Source of the DNA: Isoetes taiwanensis
Taxonomy: Eukaryota > Streptophyta > Lycopodiopsida > Isoetales > Isoetaceae
DNA length: 64,000 nt
NCBI GenBank assembly: GCA_021234155.1
Contig: JAJEKV010000024.1
Location: 12,560,913-12,624,912 of the forward strand
Direction: 5' to 3'
Part shown: positions 1-9,472 of the stretch, piece after piece
Layout: every line of letters starts with the position of its first letter
Numbering within the stretch: the stretch's first letter is position 1
Notes under the pieces: model-generated
Seen by the model: only the letters and a program-made list of their open reading frames with translations
Told to the model about the DNA's origin: nothing
The model's database searches: none
Position numbers and translations under genes: made by a program

Positions 1-385
1 CTTATTATACAATAGCACAATTCAAGTAGATGGACTTCCACGGGTTTTGAGTTTGTAAATTGGTACAATGGGACCACTTAATGTACATTTGCATAGTAGA
101 ATTCATGTAGGTGCACTTCACGATTTTGGTGATGGAGAAAGCTTATCTATCTATTAAACATGAATTTGCACGTTGGTACAATGGGACTCTTATTATACAA
201 TTGCATAATAGAATTCAAGTAGATGGACTTCCATGGGTTTTGAGTTTGTAAATTGGTACAATGGGATCACTTAATGTACGTTGGAACAATGGGACCCTTA
301 TTGTACAATTGCACAGTAGAATTCAAGTAGATGGACTTCCACGGGTTTTGAGTTTGTAAATTGGTGCAATGGGACCACTTTTTGC
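1..385. repeat. Three direct copies of an ~85-bp unit
   Basis: The unit starting CTTATTATACAATTGCATAA and ending near TTGGTACAATGGGACCAC occurs at about 1-89, 188-270 and 297-378, separated by partial copies. No coding potential is apparent. It overlaps the fold-back described for 153-512, so direct and inverted copies of one unit make up the whole left edge. The window starts inside the array, so its full size is unknown. Confidence 0.8.
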
Positions 386-512
386 ATAGTAGAATTCATG
401 TCATTGTACCAATTTACAAACTCAAAACCCGTGGAAGTCCATCTACTTGAATTCTATTATGCAATTGTATAATAAGAGTCCCATTGTACCAACGTGCAAA
501 TTCATGTTTAAT
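153..512. repeat. Fold-back: 111-bp inverted arms, 138-nt spacer
   Basis: Positions 153-263 are the reverse complement of 402-512 over 111 bp. I found one mismatch, T in the left arm against C in the right-arm complement, near TTCCAYGGGT. The spacer, 264-401, contains another direct copy of the unit. The right arm ends three bases before repeat R copy 1. Near-identity of the arms suggests a recent inversion or a fold-back transposon; no terminal target duplication was recognised. Confidence 0.85.
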
Positions 513-514
513 TC

Positions 515-956
515 TGTGGTGGATAATATAGAGAATACGAAAGTTCCATAATAACAAAAGTATTTTGATTAGGAACCAAATAGTAGTATAAACCATAAGA
601 CATACTTTACTAGAATAAGTTTCAAAATGTAAACCCCTAACTACACAAATAATGGATACTATGGTCACTAGTGCAAGTATACCCATAGACCACAATACAA
701 CATACGACAGTAATCATGGAGCACTAGTTTGCCATTCACCACTTGTCAGCAAATGACAAGCATGAAAAAAAAAAAAAAACCTACCTCCTACCGTAGGGTA
801 GGTGTGGGTGGCCCTATTCGAATGGTTGTGCATGTACAAGAAGGGTGGACCCTTATCTACACAGCTAGGGTCCATCCCTTACCCTATTAGATACTATGCA
901 ACCCAAAATTATACAATCAAAGACATATACATAAGGTAAAACCTAGCAGATAGTAC
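515..956. repeat. Dispersed repeat R, copy 1 (5' truncated)
   Basis: This copy matches 5854-6177 plus 47153-47258 and, up to the internal A-run (764-779), 60660-60939. It begins at GTGGTGGATAATA and ends at GATAGTAC. It lacks the roughly 100 bp that start copies 2 and 3. The stretch AGGGTGGACCC around 843-852 is uninterrupted here, whereas in copy 2 the DNA transposon lies exactly at this TGGA. No coding potential was recognised; the A-run could be an old retroposon tail, but copies 1 and 2 share sequence beyond it. Confidence 0.85.
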
Positions 957-1616
957 AACACTGGCCATACAGCGAGCATTTTATTCAGTGCGTGACCATT
1001 GAGCATCAAAAGGACATGGAGGCTATTACAAGTCTGGATGATGGCCCAGCAACATTTCCAGGCACTTTATGCATTCAAGCATGAACCTTTATGCATTCAA
1101 GTGCAAGCACTTTACTCTTCTCAAGCACGTGTGCCAAGTCCCAACTTATACAAAACTTAAGGTAACAGTTTTTATGGTTAAAATTTGGCAACTTGTTTAA
1201 CTTTCAAGCTGGAGTGCATTAATGTTCAGCCGCTATGCAAAGAAAGATAGATAGATAGGTAGAAAGAGATACAATAGATGATCCAGAAGCAACACACAAT
1301 AATAATTGTATCGAATCAACTTAACTATCTAATATATATACAAAGAGAAAAAGTGCCCAGCGTTGGTGGGCTCTTCATTTAGGCACTCATTAAAATTATA
1401 TCAATAAAAATGTAGCAATTATATTCAATATTTATAGCTTTATCAACATAAAAGATTGCCATCTAAAAGTTGAGATGGTGTTAAAAATGTTACTAAGTAC
1501 TTTTGTATTAATAAAGGGTTTTGTGCATTTATATATACAAAACTTGTATACATGGTAGTGAAAGTGCCATTCGAGTTATGTGTTTCATGATTTTATAGTT
1601 ATTCTCAAACAAATGG
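957..1616. other. AT-rich spacer, no gene seen
   Basis: No ORF or RNA gene can be supported here. The only structure noted is a short GATA microsatellite near 1245-1262. Confidence 0.6.
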
Positions 1617-1809
1617 TTTTTTTTTTTTTTTGAGGGCAAGGTTGTTTTTAGATTGCATCTAAAAAAGATACATCAACTGGTATATCATAGGAAACATACC
1701 TAATAAGTCTATGATAATATTCAGCCAAAACTCATGATCCTTGCACAAAGGATTCATGATGCCAAAATTTGATACATGGTCCTTATAAAAGGGATCCATG
1801 TTTCCCATA

Positions 1810-2196
1810 TCAGTCTTCATCCACTAAATCCTGTATTGTAATATCAGCTACTCTCCTATTCCCAAAGATTGTAAGAAGAGTATCCAGCACACAGGTCTGG
1901 AAATTGGTGAAATCAAGGAGAAGCAGCACATGGGCCTCCCTTTTCTGCTGCCATTTATGGTAAAGGTTGATGAAGTGAGGTTTGAGACTGTTATACCTCC
2001 ATACTTCAGCCCGTTTCAACACTTTCTTGATGGCCTTAGCATGTATGACTTCTTGCTTAAGTTGGATCAGTCTCTCCTCAAGTTCAGCTTGAGACAATTG
2101 GGTTTCCTCCTCATCCGAATTTGCAGCCACTCCCATTGCTCGATCCATACTCCCAACTCTATTGAGTCTCCTCTGTGCATCTGTGCAAGACATCAT
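1810..2196 (-). CDS. LINE downstream ORF (ORF3-like), coiled coil
   Basis: An ORF of 128 codons follows the ORF2 fragment by about 100 nt on the same strand and precedes the poly(A) tail. Residues about 28-70 are rich in E, L, Q and K (ETQLSQAELEERLIQLKQEV), which suggests a coiled coil; the rest is basic and helical. I recognise no family. The L1 at 8636-40766 has a different, Cys-rich ORF in the equivalent place. It might instead be a frame-shifted tail of ORF2. Confidence 0.5.
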   Translation of the reverse strand: MMSCTDAQRRLNRVGSMDRAMGVAANSDEEETQLSQAELEERLIQLKQEVIHAKAIKKVLKRAEVWRYNSLKPHFINLYHKWQQKREAHVLLLLDFTNFQTCVLDTLLTIFGNRRVADITIQDLVDED

Positions 2197-2298
2197 CCGA
2201 AATGGTTAGATTGGTTAAATAAAAATCATGAAATCCATAGAATTTCCCCAGGGTGTTCCAAGCTGGATCATATTTCTTTCCTTTAAGCATCCTGTGAG

Positions 2299-3357
2299 TT
2301 ATGCTGTAATTTGGATGATATCTACAAAAGCTCTCTTAAGCCATATGATGGAAGGGGGTTGATTATTAATAACAACTCTATTCCTGGGCAACCAGACAAC
2401 CCAGCAGCTCAAAGATCTTGTGGTGCTCTCCAGTCTAACCTTTGTATCCCAAAAACTTAACAAGTTTAGTTCTGTAGGGGCTCCTTTATTAATCTGAGCA
2501 GACCAACTCCAAAATTCAGTCAACCATGGACATGTAAAGACATGGTTTGAAGTTTCCACCTCTCCACATTGAGGACACAAACTTGACACAGACCTATCAA
2601 ATTTAGCTCTTTTCTGATTTGTTTGCAAACTCTGGTGAACTGCAAGCCACCTGAAAGCTTTGATTTTATTGGCAGAATAGCCTGACCATCCTTGGGCACA
2701 TATGTCTGCAAGCTTGTCTTCATTACATTGCCATAAGGGACCTGCCTTGGATGGTTTATTTGGTACCAGAGCCTTGTAGATTTCTCTGACTGAGTACCAT
2801 TCCTTATTATTCAAATGCCACGTGCTTGAGTTATTACTAAACTCATCATATCCCTCTATTCTACTGATAACAGCCCTGAATATTTCTTTATCTATCTCTG
2901 AACTCTTTGTTTTCTCTGCAATTTCCTCCCAAGTCATCCATCTTTCCTGCACCCTCAGATCCTCAAAAGTTCTAATGCCATTATTATGCCATTGCATGTA
3001 CTTCTGTGGGTGTTTTAAAGCAAGACAACCTATATTTGCTGGTGCAAAATCAGGGTGCCAAAAAAAGTGCAAGTCTTTGCTTGTAGCATCAATGTTAGGG
3101 GGTCTATAGCACAAGGCTGCATTATTCCAGGCCTCCAACATCCTTCTAAGAATATTAGAAGTACCTGGGCATGGGGATAATTGGAAGAAAGCCGAATCCG
3201 GAAGTTGGTGTTTGAGAGTATGGCTTCCTACAGGGAAGGATTCCTGAATCCAGAATTTCACCAGTTGTAAAGCAGGGGATGGCCTTGTGGCATAAATAGC
3301 TTTCCATACCATTTTTGCTGCTAGTGCTTGAGCTTCAGTGAACATATCCTTGAACAA
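2299..3357 (-). pseudogene. LINE ORF2 C-terminal segment with zf-RVT
   Basis: The 352 codons correspond to the region of a plant L1 ORF2 downstream of the reverse transcriptase palm. They contain WHLNNKEWYSVREIYKAL, then IKAFRWLAVHQSL and the zinc-binding zf-RVT pattern CPQCGEVETSNHVFTCPW (C-x2-C-x7-H-x4-C). No catalytic palm is present, so it is a 5'-truncated relic, though this segment is unbroken. The start at 3357 is only where the reading frame opens; the real ORF would have begun far upstream. Confidence 0.85.
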
Positions 3358-3364
3358 ATGGTTA

Positions 3365-3955
3365 TGTTGGGAATGGAGTAGGCTAGAAATAAATTCACCA
3401 TCTCCTCATGATTTATTCTTGAGGTTTAAACTTGTGTTATCGAGCTTTAGCAACATGTGTCATGTGGTGTATATTAGTCGAAAAACTTAAAAAGTTGTCC
3501 GTATATTGATTAAAAGTTGTACAACATGCTAGAAATTTAATATTCTAGATGCCTCATCCAATTGAGCAATTTAGTAGAATTCTTCAACAACATATTACTT
3601 CGATTAGCAAACTTGCTTGATAAAAGCAGCCCAACAACCAAACCAGTAACTAATAGGTTGCGATGTGAATGATATACTCCATCTATACTGTATGAACAAT
3701 GAATGGTCATGCTTTATTCTTTATGAGCATAATATTGAGATGGGCTTTGTCGTGGCTACTCTTCTGCCATTACTACTAATATTTTGCCAGCCCCGGGCCC
3801 TTAGGAAAGATTAGAAGGTCCTTAACCTTCAGAGATCACATATGTTCTTATCAGATTTACCTTTCTTGCAACTGCATCAACAAAACAAAAACTGTAAAAC
3901 TTTTGGACCTCGGATATTTGCCTAATTAATCTTCATCTGCAAGAACCATCTCATT
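3365..3955. repeat. Dispersed repeat T, copy 1
   Basis: It starts TGTTGGGAATGGAGTAGG and matches 61139-61690 at high identity, by eye well above 90%. The left edge is sharp in both copies because the flanks differ completely (LINE sequence here, another repeat there). Homology fades near ATCTGCAAGARCCATC. The TGTTGG start is LTR-like, but no matching CCAACA end or primer site was found, so a solo LTR is only a possibility. Confidence 0.75.
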
Positions 3956-3995
3956 ATTCTGCTCATTCTTCAGTTCTTTTTCAAGGGGAACCATC

Positions 3996-5754
3996 GGCAT
4001 TTTTTCAGGTGGGACGTGGCATTCGTCAGGGTTGTCCTTTGGCACCGCTGCTTTTTACAATTGTAGCAGAGTTTCTTTCTCAGGTATTCTCTCTTTCAGT
4101 GCAGGAATGCATCTTGCATGGTCTTCCCATGAATAGTGGTTCACAAAAGATTTGTAATCAGTACGCAGATGACACTTTCTTGTTCTTAATGACTAATGAG
4201 CAGAATTTGTAGAGTGCCATTTCCTTGTTGGACAGTTTCTCTTTGGCTTCTGGTATCTTTGTGGGATGGAAAAAGTGTACTGCCTTGTGGGCCGTAGACT
4301 CTCCAGTGCCGTCTTCTATGGTTGCATTTCCATGGAAGGTTCTTCCTCATGGGAAGGCAACTAGGCTTCTGGACATCTGGAGACACGTGGGATGTTATTA
4401 TTAAGGGGTTGGAAATGCATTTGTTCTGGTGGTCCATGGCTAAGTTATCCATGACTGGCCGTGTAACTGTGGCAAAGTCAGTTCTAAGTAGTACACATGT
4501 CTATATGGCATCCATCTTGCTGGCACCGCAAACAAAGATGCAGCTCATTGTTCATACTGTCAAGAACTTTATCTAGGGTGGCACTGAAGAAGGAGCTGAT
4601 ATTAAAATTAGTTGGACGAAGTGCATTATGCCTAAACTTTGTGGGGGCTGGGGATGATTCACTTTCTTCTCCAGAGCAAGGTGCTGATTTCTAAGTTCAT
4701 ATGGCGGATTCTAAATAATGCTGATAATTCCCCAGGGCTATGTCTCATTCACCAGTCTTTACAGATGTGCATTTTCTTTGGCTCTCCATCCATTAAGCCA
4801 CTCCTCCCATAAGCATTATTATATCCACTTTCTCCATATCCTAATGCCCTCCTTTCATCAAGGGGTTGCTAGCTGCTTGGGAGATTGTGCGCACTTTGTT
4901 TCAGTTCCATCTGATGGCCCACACAGATCCTACAGCCAGTTGTTGGTGGATCCCTTTGGGTGACGGCCAGGCGGATTGTCCCCTAGTCTCTTCTATCCAT
5001 CCATTGACGCAGCGTCGATGGCGAGCAGCGGGTGTGCTCACAGTATTTGCATGGTATAATGAGACAAGATTGTTGACGTGGAATGAGTTCAGATTGAAGT
5101 TCTTCCTCCTTTGTTGGGACCGTGGCATTTGGAAAAAAGTAGCTGCTACTCTTCCTCCACATCTACAAGACAGTGTTAAGGAGGAGCACCTAGTGCACTC
5201 AATGTATGTGGTCCTGCTTCATCTTGAAGTGTTGCCTCCATCGTCAAAGTGGCCTTTAGTTATCCCTGGCGATGGGTATGGGATAAATTGCTCCATCCTA
5301 AGCTATCTATCTTGCGGCGGCAGATCATTCATAGATGCGTGCGGGTAAACACTATTGTTCGTAGATTTCGTCCAGAAGTCTCTGTGATCTGCCCTCTTTG
5401 CATGCAGAGAAATGAGACAATTGAGCACTATTTTTTCTTGTGTCATCATGTTCGACTTGCTTGGCAGTGGCTTTTGAGCCTTTTCCATTGTGACTTGAAT
5501 AGTCAGCAGGTCCTATTGTCAGTCTATCCTAGTTCTTGGGACAAGTTGGCAAAGAGGGCATTCCACTTAGCATCTGCTTGGATCATCTGGTCCATATGGA
5601 AGAGACGAAATCTCCTCATCTTCAAGGGACAAGTCTTTTCAAATACGCAAGTGCTTATGATGCTCGTAATCGCATTGTAAAGGCATGTAAGTGTTCTTCA
5701 TTAAAGGATGATGTGAAGAGTGTCATTTGGGAGCGATATCTTCAAATTCAGGCT
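3996..5754 (+). pseudogene. L1-type LINE ORF2 remnant (palm to zf-RVT)
   Basis: The sequence resumes L1 ORF2 in the palm with GRGIRQGCPLAPLLF (from 4012), then the catalytic YADDTFLFL box (4162-4188). After many stops and frameshifts the zf-RVT region lies at 5249-5680, with CPLCMQRNETIEHYFFLC and a tryptophan-rich tail WIIWSIWKRRNLL. The endonuclease and fingers are absent. It is much more decayed than the minus-strand fragment next to it. It ends where repeat R copy 2 starts, with no poly(A) of its own. Confidence 0.85.
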
Positions 5755-6177
5755 CCTTTCAATATGCTAACTTATAGCCATGTATCAGAGGTCCAGCCTC
5801 GGCTCGTGCCAAACGCCAGTCTGGTGGCGGAATCTGGTACCCTAAAATTCGGTTGTGGTGGATAATACAGAGAATACGAAAGTTCCATAATAACAAAAGT
5901 ATTTCGATATTCTTAGGAACCAAATAGTAGTATAAACCATAAGACATACTTTACTGGAATAAGTTTCAAAAAGTAAACCCCTATGGTCACTAGTGCAAGT
6001 ATACCCATAGACCACAATACAATATACGACAATAATCATGGAGCACTAATTTGCCATTCACCACTTGTCAACAAATGACAAGCGTGAAAAAAAAAAAAAA
6101 AAAAAAAAAAAACTACCTCCTACCGTAGGGTAGGTGTGGGTGGCCCTATTCGAATGGTTGTGCATGTATATGGAGGG
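5755..6177. repeat. Dispersed repeat R, copy 2, left part
   Basis: It starts at CTTTCAATATGCTAA, the same point as copy 3 (60571), with unrelated flanks, which fixes the R 5' boundary. An A-run lies at 6088-6112. The copy is interrupted at TGGA (6178-6181) by the DNA transposon and resumes at 47153. The first ~100 bp includes TAGCCATGTATCAGAGG and GGCTCGTGCC, loosely like pol III box A and box B, but too weak to call a SINE. Confidence 0.85.
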
Positions 6178-6181
6178 TGGA

Positions 6182-6202
6182 GGGTAAAAGCACGTTAGGG
6201 TG
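6182..6202 (+). repeat. Left terminal inverted repeat of the DNA transposon
   Basis: Begins GGGTAAAAGCACGTTAGGG, preceded by the target duplication TGGA (6178-6181). It is the exact reverse complement of 47128-47148. Confidence 0.9.
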
Positions 6203-6493
6203 TCATACATTAGGGGGCAATTCATGTAAACTTTTGAACGGGTTGCTGAATTTTAAATGTACTTATTTCATGTATAAATTTTGTCTTACATATTTAAAAA
6301 GGGGCAAAATTCCCGTTTGTTTGTAATTATGACGAGTAGAGGCCAGCGGTTGATGCGAAACTCCTGGAGGAAATTCCTCCCTCCAATTTCCTCCAGGAAA
6401 ATTCCCTCCAGAAAAATTTCCTTCCAAGAAAATTCCCAGATCGAACCAAGAAAGTAGAACACAACTTGAATTTTTTTCCAGGATCAGGAAAAC

Positions 6494-6625
6494 AAGGAAA
6501 ACATGTAATCTGGTGATTTTGAAACTGAATGTGGCGATCAGGAAAACATGCAATCTGGTGATTTTGAAACTGAATGTGGCGATCAGGAAAACATGCAATC
6601 TGGTGATTTTGAAACTGAATGTGGC
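6494..6625 (+). repeat. Three 45-bp in-frame repeats in the transposase N-terminus
   Basis: Units at about 6494-6535 (partial), 6536-6580 and 6581-6625 encode a 15-residue acidic repeat, DQENMQSGDFETECG. Units 2 and 3 are identical. In unit 1 the CAA codon of ATGCAATC is TAA, a direct example of a C-to-T nonsense change because the sister units keep C. Confidence 0.85.
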
Positions 6626-7339
6626 AAACATCAGATGGCATCTATTGAATTCAAAATTGTGAAGAGTAAACAACAGGTGGCATGCAGTAATTTCGAAAGT
6701 GGGAGAGATGAGAAAGGGAAAAAGAAGATGGCAGAGCATGATAGCGAAATCGAAAAGGGTAGTACATCCTCAAGGTATGTTACCAAAAAAATAAGGACCA
6801 GTGTGCAAAATGCTGTTACTGTTATGAGAAAAGAAGCTGAATCTCTGGTTTCTAATCAAAGGTACTTATTTGCTTCTAGATTCTTGCAAGATCACAGGCT
6901 ATTGGAGCTTTTTGCACCTGTGATTGGGTTGCCTTCACAAGCAGTGGTCAAGCATGCAATTTTAGAAAACCTTAAGGATGGATTGAAAGAGGTAAAATGC
7001 TCTAATAGTGGTGATAAATTGGCTGCCAAGCACTCAGTTTTATCAATGGTTGTGGGGAAAAATGGTGATTTGAAGCAAAAGGGAATTGCTTGCAAGATGC
7101 TCAAATGCCATCCCCGAAATCTTTCATATCTTTGCTAGCGAAAGAAAGAGAATGGCAATTCTTGGTTCAAACATTTGGGCATTAGCGGCGGGGAAGGCTA
7201 GATCTGATCGTTTGGATGAAGAAACCAAGCTAAAAGTCATCCGGTTACGGCTTAACAACACCAAGGTTTCACCAAAGTCTGAGGGGATGTGAGGAAAAAA
7301 AAGAAGCGAGGCAATCCAATTTTATCTTGACATTCCTCG
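6536..7339 (+). pseudogene. Transposase, N-terminal exon (DNA-binding part)
   Basis: After the acidic repeats come a lysine-rich stretch and helices (LFASRFLQDHRLLELFAPVI, GIACKMLKCHP). A frame change near 7110 then leads to ILGSNIWALAAGKARSDRLD and LKVIRLRLNNTKVSPKSEG. The last part resembles the helix-turn-helix-like region, ending in a VSPN-type motif, that precedes the Cys-rich core in a widespread eukaryotic transposase family. A TGA at 7290 interrupts the frame before a good donor site, CCTCG|GTATTA (7339|7340). The ATG at 6548 is usable, but the first repeat unit suggests the original start was further upstream. Confidence 0.65.
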
Positions 7340-7783
7340 GTATTAAAGCTTTTGTCAAAGAAACTATTACATTTCAGTTTCTTTGTTGTTTTCATGTACA
7401 TTTTCATGCATATATGTGAACTCCTCTACTAATCTTAGTTTACTTGCTTTGATGTAGTCTTTTTGGGTCTGCTTTTTGCTTGTCAGATTATACATGTAAA
7501 TGAGGTTTATGGAGTCATCTACTTGCTCTTGGAAGTATTTCATGTATATTATGTGATATATATGTACATAGTGTAAGGATGTAGGATTAAATGTGCTATA
7601 AATTGATACTATACATAATCTACTGTACATATGTACTGAATATGTATAGATTCAATCAAATCTTTTTACATGTACAACTGATATGTACCGGTATACATAG
7701 TATTTCTTACTTATGTACTGGATATGTAAGGTATTCAATGCACGGTCTTCTCCAACTTACCTATTTTCTTTTGCAATGTGCAG

Positions 7784-8635
7784 GCTGAGCTGTATGAGCA
7801 GTTTGTTGGTATTAGAATTGGAATACCTGAAACCAAGTTGCATAAGGAAATTGAAGGAGAGAAACACTTGCTGTTGTGTCAAGCATGAACAAGCAGAGAA
7901 TTTCAGAAAAGCTTTCAACTCTATGAGGCTGAAGTTTCACATAAATTGCAGTTGCAATTGTGATGTATGTGCTGTTGGTACACAAGATGGGGTTTGTCAG
8001 GCACAAAAGCTTACATTTTGTAATGTTAGCACTCTTTGGAGAGAAATGGTTTGCCAAAAAGAGGAAAGGGAAGAGTGGCACAATCTGAAGTGCATAAGGG
8101 GGGATTGTGAAAAATGTGGTAAGCAAAAGATTCCCTTATGTCCAAAAGAGACTGATCAGAATAATGAAGATGATGGAGAGGCTGCCAAGGCCAAGCAACT
8201 CTTGGCCAGTGAGCAAAGAAGAGAGCATGGGATTGAAATAAAGGGTGCTCATGATGCCTGTGTTGTTTTGAGAAACAAGAAATCTCAAGTTCGTAGGGTG
8301 TATTGGGAAGTGAAGGAGGCTGAGATTGACAGGTCAAAGCCATTTGATGTGCAACCCCTTCCTCGTGTCCAAAGCTGGCACTGTGTATCTTCCATAAGTC
8401 CGGAGGACCCAACCTTACTGATGGTTAGACCACTATCTTGTTTTTGCAGTGCCTGCATAAACTTTGAATGGCAGGCATGTGAGTCTATTCAACACTGTGG
8501 AAAGTGGACATTGAAGAAGCTAGTCCCATGTGCATATGCTGAAGGTACAGAATTGGAATCAGAAACTGCAATGTTTGCAAATGAGGTAGAGGAGTTAAAT
8601 GATGTGATACAGTTTGGTGATAATTTTGCTTCTTT
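7784..8635 (+). pseudogene. Transposase, middle exon with Cys-rich clusters
   Basis: The exon opens after the acceptor TTGCAATGTGCAG (ends 7783) with ELYEQFVGIRIG; one frameshift follows near 7888. It carries CSCNCDVC, then LKCIRGDCEKCGKQKIPLC, then VRPLSCFCSACINFEWQAC, all in the order seen in CxC-rich transposases. Only about 120 nt separate the second cluster from a GAHDACVVLRN segment, where those families normally carry the catalytic DDE core, so that core seems deleted. The frame runs to the L1 target site, GATAATTTTGCTTCTTT, encoding DNFAS, and resumes at 40784. Confidence 0.65.
8619..8635. repeat. L1 target-site duplication, left copy
   Basis: GATAATTTTGCTTCTTT, 17 bp, identical to 40767-40783. 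Reading the transposase frame across either copy gives DNFAS, which confirms the join. Confidence 0.9.
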
Positions 8636-8719
8636 GAAGTATTGCTTATTTATCACTGGAGGGGAAAAATATGAGCGCTCTCTCACTGCGCCTCGAGACC
8701 CGTGCATCTCCCAGCCCTG

Positions 8720-9121
8720 ATGGATGAGGCTTTGCTCGAAGCTGTTCTCCAAGGGCTGGGTTTTGTCATCCCCCCCCAAGGCCATGAGAACACCCTTCAA
8801 GCCATTGAAGATCTGATTAGTTTAGCTGTCAGTAACCAGTCTAGAATAGGTTTTTGTAGAGCAGATTTTGATTTCTTCAACAAGTTTTTTCTCTGCATCC
8901 TTTGTTTCGACAGAGTTGGCTCTCTCAGGGTTTCAGCCCATAAGTCACAGCCTTATCTTGCCTTGGGCAACAACTTTGAAAGGAATCTCTTTCTTTTAGG
9001 GGTTCCCATAGAATTTGGGATTGATCCTCTCTATCACTGGGCAGATTTCTTTGATCTCCAGCCTGCAGAAGTTTTCGATGACCTTGGAATTGTGGTGTGG
9101 AGGTTCGGGGTGGCGAATTAA
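8720..9121 (+). CDS. Leader ORF of the L1 upstream of ORF1 (unknown)
   Basis: The ATG at 8720 opens 133 codons, beginning MDEALLEAVLQGLGFVIPPQ, inside the L1 leader and about 350 nt upstream of ORF1. The protein is helical at the start, then carries a cysteine/phenylalanine-rich stretch, FFNKFFLCILCFD, and an acidic end. It has no recognisable LINE domain. It could be an L1 ORF0, a transduced host exon or chance. The frame is open from at least 8702. It lies inside the 17-bp target duplication, so it belongs to the element. Confidence 0.45.
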   Translation: MDEALLEAVLQGLGFVIPPQGHENTLQAIEDLISLAVSNQSRIGFCRADFDFFNKFFLCILCFDRVGSLRVSAHKSQPYLALGNNFERNLFLLGVPIEFGIDPLYHWADFFDLQPAEVFDDLGIVVWRFGVAN

Positions 9122-9472
9122 TCCTGATTGTTCTTGATTTTTTGTGTTCTTGGTTTTCCCCTTTCTTTCCTTTATCTTCTTTCCTCTGGTTTTTTCCGAT
9201 TTCTTGGAATTGCTGCTTCTTTGATGATTGATGGGACCCTCTTCCCCTGACTAGATCCTCGTAGGTCGTCCAGGGTACGAGCAGTCCTTTATCATTATCT
9301 AGGCAGCTTTCCCCCTTCTCTTTCCAATCATTCTTTCTCCCCCTTTCTTTGTCATTTCCTCCATCTTCGGATCTTTCGTTCTTTTCCTATTCTTTTCCCC
9401 CTTCTTTCGCTTCCCTTTGCTCATCTTTTCTTCTTTCTCTGTTCCGTCCACCCCTCGAATCTCTGTGATACC
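9122..9472 (+). other. Pyrimidine-rich leader of the L1
   Basis: About 350 nt dominated by C and T (runs such as TTTCCTTTATCTTCTTTCC) lie between the leader ORF and the ORF1 ATG at 9473. Such tracts are common in 5' UTRs and could act as promoter or translation-entry sequence; that role is inference. Confidence 0.5.

Larger units (their letters stand above)
1617..3364 (-). mobile_element. L1-type LINE 3' fragment (minus strand)
   Basis: This is the 3' portion of a plant L1. The poly(A) tail appears as the T-run at 1617-1632, preceded in element orientation by a downstream ORF (2196-1810) and the C-terminal part of ORF2 (3357-2299). The 5' side ends abruptly at 3364, where repeat T begins with TGTTGGG, so the missing part is lost or lies outside the window. 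It is head-to-head with another L1 fragment (plus strand, from about 3996); they are not halves of one copy because both contain the ORF2 C-terminus. Confidence 0.8.

Noticed and set aside
1-515. CRISPR-like array of regular repeats
   Set aside because: Units are about 85 bp with irregular spacing, include inverted copies and have no cas genes; the DNA is eukaryotic.
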